Positions 58,547 to 64,000 of a stretch of DNA of 64,000 nt are shown here, piece after piece (position 1 is the stretch's first letter; every line of letters begins with the position of its first letter). Source of the DNA: Bordetella parapertussis (GTDB taxonomy: Bacteria; Pseudomonadota; Gammaproteobacteria; Burkholderiales; Burkholderiaceae_C). The notes below the pieces were generated by a model that did not search any database, had not been told where the DNA came from, and saw nothing but the letters and a program-made list of their open reading frames with translations. A program made the translations under genes and the position numbers. The stretch covers positions 1 through 64,000 of the forward strand of contig CAMCTC010000011.1 in assembly GCA_945878355.1 (NCBI GenBank). Reading direction: 5' to 3'.

Positions 58547-59359
58547 ATGGCCACGCGACACCCTCACCAAGGCAGCCCTGCGCGCCTGCATTCCTTGCTG
58601 GAGTGGCGCGCGCTGGTCGAGATCGCGATGCTGCCTTTCACCTGGCCCTTGCTGGGCGCAGCGCCGAAGGGCGACGGCCACCCGGTGTTGTTGCTGCCGG
58701 GCTTCATGGCTGACGAGATCACCCTGGTCGCGCTCAAGACCTTTCTGCGTGGCCGGGGCTACAAAGTCCAGACCTGGGGGCTGGGCCGCAACATCGGTTT
58801 CCAACGCCGCCATGCCGAGGCGCTGGAGCAGAAGATCCGCCACCTGCACCACCAGACCGGCCGCAAGGTCAGCCTGGTGGGCTGGAGCCTGGGGGGCGTT
58901 TTTGCACTCTATGGCGCGCACCAAGCCAGCGAATGCGTGCGCCAGATCATCACGCTGGGCAGCCCGGTCAGCGTCGACGCCGAGGGCAGCCAATCGCCGC
59001 CACTGGTCAAGGCGCTCTACAGAATGATCGCCCACCCGATGGGCACCGACGTGCATGTGATGCAGCCGCGCGCCAAGAAACTGCGCGAACACCTGCTGCC
59101 GGACCTGCCGATGAGTTGCCTGTATTCGATCAGCGACGGCGTGGTGCCGCCGCAGGAGGCCACGGTGCAGGGTCTGGACGCGCGCTGGGAAAACATCCGC
59201 GTCGCCGGCAGCCACAGCGGCCTGGGCTTCAACGCGATGGTGTTGTGCATCGTCGCCGACCGACTGGCCCAGGCCGAGGGCCGCTGGCAGGGATTCAATC
59301 CGGCCGGCTTGCCTGGCATGGTCTACCGCTTGATGACCCATGCGGCGCTGCCGATCTGA
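58547..59359 (+). CDS. alpha/beta hydrolase, lipase/PGAP1-like
   Basis: A protein of 270 aa. The nucleophile elbow is GWSLGG near residue 106, with likely catalytic Asp in SISDGVVPP and His in AGSHSGLGFN. PVLLLPGFMADE carries the oxyanion-hole region. No signal peptide. It resembles triacylglycerol-lipase-like proteins next to WS/DGAT genes in PHA- or wax-forming bacteria, and indeed a WS/DGAT-like gene is convergent 18 bp away. Confidence 0.82.
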   Translation: MATRHPHQGSPARLHSLLEWRALVEIAMLPFTWPLLGAAPKGDGHPVLLLPGFMADEITLVALKTFLRGRGYKVQTWGLGRNIGFQRRHAEALEQKIRHLHHQTGRKVSLVGWSLGGVFALYGAHQASECVRQIITLGSPVSVDAEGSQSPPLVKALYRMIAHPMGTDVHVMQPRAKKLREHLLPDLPMSCLYSISDGVVPPQEATVQGLDARWENIRVAGSHSGLGFNAMVLCIVADRLAQAEGRWQGFNPAGLPGMVYRLMTHAALPI

Positions 59360-59377
59360 AAGCTCTGCAGACAGGGC

Positions 59378-60850
59378 TCAATGTCGGCTGACCCGCGCCG
59401 CGCCGGTCGAGCGGCGCTGGCCGACGGATCGGCGACGAAGCGAACGTGCCAGCGCCAGATACTCCTGGAAGCTGTCACGCAGACACAAGGCAAAGACCTC
59501 CGGATCGGGCATCAGCTCGCGGCAAGAGGTGGGCGAGATCACGACCCGGCCGTCGTAACGGGTGATGGCATAGGCCAGCCCCAAGCCGTCGCTGATCGGC
59601 AGGATCGCCGAGTAATAAGTCATTCGCGCGCCACAGAGAAACAGTGGCTGGTCGGGCGCCGGCACCTCGGTGATCGTGCAATTGGCTGGCGGCGTTCGGC
59701 TGCCAAGCCGGGCACCGGCGCGCCGGACCCACCGGCGCGACCAAGCCAGCAACGCAGCCGAGGCCTGCTCACCGAGCTCGGCCAAATCACGGTTGCCCAG
59801 CAGCCGCGCGACCGGGTCCGGCACGACATCGGCCTGAGCCCGGATCGCGGCCAGGCGTTGCGCCGCGTCGGCGATGTCAGTGCCCAGGCGCAAATGGCGC
59901 CATGTCAGCCTGGCGCCGTCGACCTCATTGGCCGACACCGGCATCGGCAGGATCGCGGCCAAGCTATGTCCGGCGGGCAATTCGCCTTGGGCGTCGAGGT
60001 AACGGCGCAAGCCGCCGCCACACACCGCCAGCACCGCATCGGCTATCGTCGCGCCGTCGACCAGCCGGCGGATGTCGTCGAACTCGGCCTCGGTGAAGCG
60101 CCGGGTCTCGAACACCCGATGCGGCGAGACCACCGAGTTGAATCGCGTGACCGGCAGGTTTTCGGGCCGCAACAGCATCTCGCTGGCCAGCGCCACCGCC
60201 GCCGGCGCCAAGTGGGTGACCACCTTCAACAAGGGCCGCACCAGGCGCAGCGGCGCGGTCGCCGTCTGCAGCAGGCCGTGGCCGGCCAGCGACAGCAGCC
60301 CCGGCGCCGAATCGGCAAACCAGGGCTCGGGCGGGCCCTCGGGGTCAGGCTGGGCGCTGCGGTCCAGCAGCATCGCCGTCAGCTCGCTGAGCTGGTTCAA
60401 CTCGACCGCCGCCAGATGGGTCTTGAGCAGCAACGCGAAACTGCCTGGTGAGAGGTCGAGAAAGCCATCAAGGCCCTCGATCACATAGACCTCCCACAGC
60501 GGCCGGTCCAGGTCCAGCGCGCGGGCGTGGATGCGCGACGTCTGGATGCAGAACTGACGCCAGTCGCCCGGCTTGGGCAGCGCGATGTGGCGGACGTGGT
60601 ACTCAAGGTCGAAGTTCTCGTCGTCAATCCAGTACGGACGGTCCAGGCCCATCGGCACGCGCAGCAAGCGCTGGCGGAACAGCGGTGCACCTTGCAGCCG
60701 CCGCGCGATGTGCGCCAGCACGCTCTTGAACCTGACCCTCGCGCCGGGCGCGGTGGACTGGTCGAAGATGTGCAACAGGCTGAGGTTGGCGTTCGAGCGC
60801 GCGGTGTCCGAATACAGAAAACCGGCGTCATGCCCGCTGAGTTGGCGCAT
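59378..60850 (-). CDS. wax ester synthase / diacylglycerol acyltransferase (WS/DGAT) family, catalytic motif altered
   Basis: A protein of 490 aa from the ATG at 60850 (MRQLSGHDAGFLYSDT); the frame is open 136 codons upstream without similarity. Family landmarks include DRPLWEVYVIEGLDGF and VVSPHRVFETRRF. The catalytic HHxxxDG, expected after LLLK, reads H145-L-A-A-V-E-L, so the second His (the presumed general base) is Leu146, and Asp and Gly are Glu150 and Leu151. It is probably inactive as an acyltransferase or has a different function. Convergent with the hydrolase gene. Confidence 0.82.
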   Translation of the reverse strand: MRQLSGHDAGFLYSDTARSNANLSLLHIFDQSTAPGARVRFKSVLAHIARRLQGAPLFRQRLLRVPMGLDRPYWIDDENFDLEYHVRHIALPKPGDWRQFCIQTSRIHARALDLDRPLWEVYVIEGLDGFLDLSPGSFALLLKTHLAAVELNQLSELTAMLLDRSAQPDPEGPPEPWFADSAPGLLSLAGHGLLQTATAPLRLVRPLLKVVTHLAPAAVALASEMLLRPENLPVTRFNSVVSPHRVFETRRFTEAEFDDIRRLVDGATIADAVLAVCGGGLRRYLDAQGELPAGHSLAAILPMPVSANEVDGARLTWRHLRLGTDIADAAQRLAAIRAQADVVPDPVARLLGNRDLAELGEQASAALLAWSRRWVRRAGARLGSRTPPANCTITEVPAPDQPLFLCGARMTYYSAILPISDGLGLAYAITRYDGRVVISPTSCRELMPDPEVFALCLRDSFQEYLALARSLRRRSVGQRRSTGAARVSRH

Positions 60851-61083
60851 CGTTTTGAGCTGAGTTATGGCTGCGTAGGTGTTTCTGCAGATCGATGGCC
60901 AATCCATCGGCACCAGCCCATCGGCACCCGCATTACCAGACCAGTATCGCCAGCAGTCCCTAGAGCGCGAAACCCAATCCACGCGAAGGCCTCTAGCTTG
61001 TGCACACCGATTGCGGTGAGCCCACGAGCCGCACCTGCGCAAAGTCAAGACGCTCGGCGGCTCAGCGCTGCAGCATCGCCGTG

Positions 61084-61815
<732 letters not shown>

Positions 61816-61825
61816 TCGCACGGGC

Positions 61826-64000
61826 ATGAAGGTACTGGACCGCAAGCTGCTGCGCGACCTGCGCGCGATGTGGAGCCAGGCTTTGACGATCGCGCTGGTG
61901 GTGGCCAGCGGACTCGGCGGCTTCCTGACCAGCCTGTCGGCGGTCGACTCGCTGGCTGCGGCGCGCGACGAGTTCTACGTCCAGGGCCGCTTCGCTGACC
62001 TGTTTGCCAACGTCAAACGCGCGCCGCAGGCCTTGGCCGAGCAGCTGCGCGCGCTGCCCGGCGTGGCCGATGTCCAGACCACGGTCGAGCAGATCGTGCG
62101 CATCCAGCTCGCTGGCAGCAGCGACCCGGTGCTGGGCCAGCTGATCGGCATCGACCGCTTGCAACCGCCGCGGCTCAACCTGGTCAGCGTGGTGGCAGGC
62201 CGCGCGCTGTTCGACGGCGGGGATAGCGCCGGCCAATCAGGCGGCGCCGACAACGCCATCGACGCGCTGGTGTCTCAGGGTTTTGCCCAGGCACGCGGCT
62301 TGAAGCCTGGCGCCAGCTTGTCCGCGCTGATCAATGGCCGGCGCCGCGCGCTGCGCATCGTCGGTATCGCGATGTCGCCGGAGTTCATCTTCGCCGGCCT
62401 TTTCGGCATGCCCGACCAGCGCGGATTCGGCATCTTCTGGGTCGACCAGGCAACGCTGGCAGCGGCTTACGACATGCAGGCCAGCTTCAACACGCTGGCG
62501 GTGCGGCTGACGCCCGCCGGCGCGCGAACGCTGTCGGATCGCGCAGTGATCGCCGAGCTGGCTCTGCCGCTGGCGCGCTATGGCGGTGCGGCGCCGCGAC
62601 CACGCGCCGAGCAAAGCTCACACGCGATGCTCGACAACGAGATCAAGGAGCAGCGCGTGCTCGGTACCGTGCTGCCCAGCATCTTCCTCGGCGTCGCAGC
62701 ATTCTTGCTCAACGTCGTGGTCTCGAGGCTGGTCGCCACCCAGCGCGAGCAGATCGCAACGCTGAAGGCGCTGGGTTACCCGAACCGGACCATCGCCGCG
62801 CACTACCTCAAGCTGGTGCTGGCGATCGTCGGATTGGGGCTCGTGCTGGGCGTGCTGCTAGGGCATTGGCTGGGCGGTCTTTTCATGTCACTCTATGCCG
62901 AGGTCTTTCATTTCCCCAGCTTCGTACACCGGGTTTCGCCAAACTTGGTGGCGCTGGCCGGCAGCATCACGGCCATCACCGCAGTGGCTGGCACCTTGTC
63001 GGCGATCCTGGCCACGGTGCGGCTGACGCCTGCCGAGGCGATGCGCCCGCCCGCACCAGGGCAGTTCAAGCCCACCGTCGCAGAGCGCCTGGGCCTGACC
63101 CGGCTGAGCCCGGCGCTGCGAATGATCCTGCGCAACATGGAGCGCCGACCCCTGCGCACCGGGATCGGCATCGTCGGCGTCGCCGCGGCGGTGGCCATTG
63201 TCGTGATGGGCAATTTCTTTCGCGACGCGATCGAGGTGATCGTCGACAGCAGCTTCACGCTGTCGATGCGCAGCGACGTCTCGGTCTGGCTGACCGAGCC
63301 AGCCGATGACCGCGTGGCGCTGCAGCTGGCACGCCTGCCCGGCGTGCTGGCCGTGGAGTCGTCGCGCCAACTCAGCGCCACCTTGGTCCACGGTCACCGC
63401 CGCGAGCGGGTGCAACTGCGGGCCGTGCCAGCCGTGCCCGAGCTGCACCGCATCGTCGATGTCGATGGCCGCGCCGCCAGACCGACCGGTGACGGCCTGC
63501 TGCTGACCGACCGCTTGGCCGACAAGCTCGGCTTGCGCGTTGGCGAGCGCGTGCGGGTCGAGATCGAGCAAGGCAAGCGGCGCGAGTTGACGCTGGTGGT
63601 GAACGGCACGGTGCGCGAAATGATGGGCCTGAACGCCTACATGCAGCGCGACGCGCTGAACCAGGCGCTGGGCGACGGCGACCTCTCCAACGGCTTCGTG
63701 CTCTCGCTCGAACGCGGCAGCGAAACTGCTTTTCTGGCCGCGACCCAGGCTTTGCCGCGCGCGGCCGGCAGCTTCAGCAAGGCCACGATGCTGCGCAACA
63801 TGCAGGAGCTGACGGCCCGCAACATCTTGATCATGAGCAGCGTGCTGACCGCCTTTGCGACCGTGATCGCGGTCGGCGTGGTCTACAACAACGCCCGCAT
63901 CGCGCTGGCCGAGCGAGCCTGGGAATTGGCCAGCCTGCGCGTGCTGGGATTTACCCGAGGCGAGGTCAGCGCACTGCTGCTGGGCGAGATGGCGATCGTG
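61826..64000 (+). CDS. FtsX/MacB-type ABC permease, cut by the right edge
   Basis: Open from the ATG at 61826 to the edge, 725 codons with no stop. It starts with a cytoplasmic LDRKLLRDLRAMWSQAL segment and a first helix, then a large periplasmic domain (about residues 50-280), FtsX helices with QREQIATLKALGYPNRTIAAHYLKL (near residue 310), a second helix-plus-periplasmic unit from about residue 435, and a final FtsX block starting IALAERAWELASLRVLGFT. This is the ~780-850-aa duplicated permease architecture. With the ATPase it may export or insert a lipid or hydrophobic compound; the adaptor protein is probably beyond the edge. Confidence 0.88.
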   Translation, partial: MKVLDRKLLRDLRAMWSQALTIALVVASGLGGFLTSLSAVDSLAAARDEFYVQGRFADLFANVKRAPQALAEQLRALPGVADVQTTVEQIVRIQLAGSSDPVLGQLIGIDRLQPPRLNLVSVVAGRALFDGGDSAGQSGGADNAIDALVSQGFAQARGLKPGASLSALINGRRRALRIVGIAMSPEFIFAGLFGMPDQRGFGIFWVDQATLAAAYDMQASFNTLAVRLTPAGARTLSDRAVIAELALPLARYGGAAPRPRAEQSSHAMLDNEIKEQRVLGTVLPSIFLGVAAFLLNVVVSRLVATQREQIATLKALGYPNRTIAAHYLKLVLAIVGLGLVLGVLLGHWLGGLFMSLYAEVFHFPSFVHRVSPNLVALAGSITAITAVAGTLSAILATVRLTPAEAMRPPAPGQFKPTVAERLGLTRLSPALRMILRNMERRPLRTGIGIVGVAAAVAIVVMGNFFRDAIEVIVDSSFTLSMRSDVSVWLTEPADDRVALQLARLPGVLAVESSRQLSATLVHGHRRERVQLRAVPAVPELHRIVDVDGRAARPTGDGLLLTDRLADKLGLRVGERVRVEIEQGKRRELTLVVNGTVREMMGLNAYMQRDALNQALGDGDLSNGFVLSLERGSETAFLAATQALPRAAGSFSKATMLRNMQELTARNILIMSSVLTAFATVIAVGVVYNNARIALAERAWELASLRVLGFTRGEVSALLLGEMAIV

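Overview
The window is a GC-rich chromosomal segment of a betaproteobacterium, most likely Burkholderiales of the Rubrivivax/Leptothrix/Comamonadaceae type. The signs are the blocks murA-hisG-hisD, rplU-rpmA-obg-proB, ispB next to a tRNA-Pro, pilB-pilC-pilD-coaE-zapD-yacG, groESL-engB-cytochrome c4, and a double-length UvrA. Genus and species cannot be read from the sequence by eye.

Layout. 1-2060: an AT-richer patch with the 3' end of an IS630-family transposase next to the beheaded SGNH end of an OafA-like acyltransferase, then a PNPOx-family flavoprotein. 2270-6914 (minus): a small catabolic operon (IlvD/Edd dehydratase, SDR dehydrogenase, RraA-like aldolase, FMN alpha-hydroxyacid oxidase). 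7058-9237 (minus): a SirB-like membrane protein, a CRP/FNR regulator of DNR type, and heme A synthase. 9447-19329 (plus): a nine-gene, tightly packed respiratory operon, the most unusual part of the window. 19316-24853 (minus): ABC exporter, bolA, murA, hisG, hisD. 24921-32000: TetR and TPR genes, then proB, obg, rpmA, rplU, ispB and tRNA-Pro(CGG). 31070-36703: type IV pilus assembly, coaE, zapD, yacG. 36791-39195: CIRCE-controlled groESL. 39224-42509: engB, diheme cytochrome c4, msrPQ. 42499-45389: a TRAP transporter. 45711-47017: an unknown protein and an acyltransferase. 47042-52882: a fused tandem UvrA. 53030-58247: a branched-chain-amino-acid-type ABC importer. 58547-60850: a lipase-like hydrolase and a WS/DGAT-like protein with a broken catalytic motif. 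61084-64000: a MacB/FtsX-type ABC pair running off the right edge.

The respiratory operon encodes a 51-aa membrane peptide, a CuA subunit II, a B-family-like heme-copper subunit I whose cross-linked tyrosine is replaced by glutamine, CtaB, a Sco copper chaperone, a cytochrome b fused to a 2[4Fe-4S] ferredoxin and an MvhD-like domain, an unknown one-helix protein, a second heme-copper-like catalytic subunit with His-Asp in place of the usual CuB His-His pair, and a cytochrome b fused to a [2Fe-2S] ferredoxin and an FNR-type flavin reductase. Heme A synthase is divergent. Two FNR/DNR-type palindromes lie in the shared promoter region, and a DNR-type regulator gene with its own palindrome lies next door. 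The altered active sites and this regulation suggest nitric oxide reduction or another low-oxygen or nitrosative respiration in which NAD(P)H and ferredoxin-type donors feed cytochrome b modules. The function is inferred; the architecture is seen directly.

The operon abuts hisD tail to tail, where Burkholderiales normally continue with hisC and hisB. The window also carries three copies of a hairpin intergenic repeat, a MITE-like 54-bp palindromic element in frame inside uvrA, and a diverged 63-bp repeat pair in the liv cluster.
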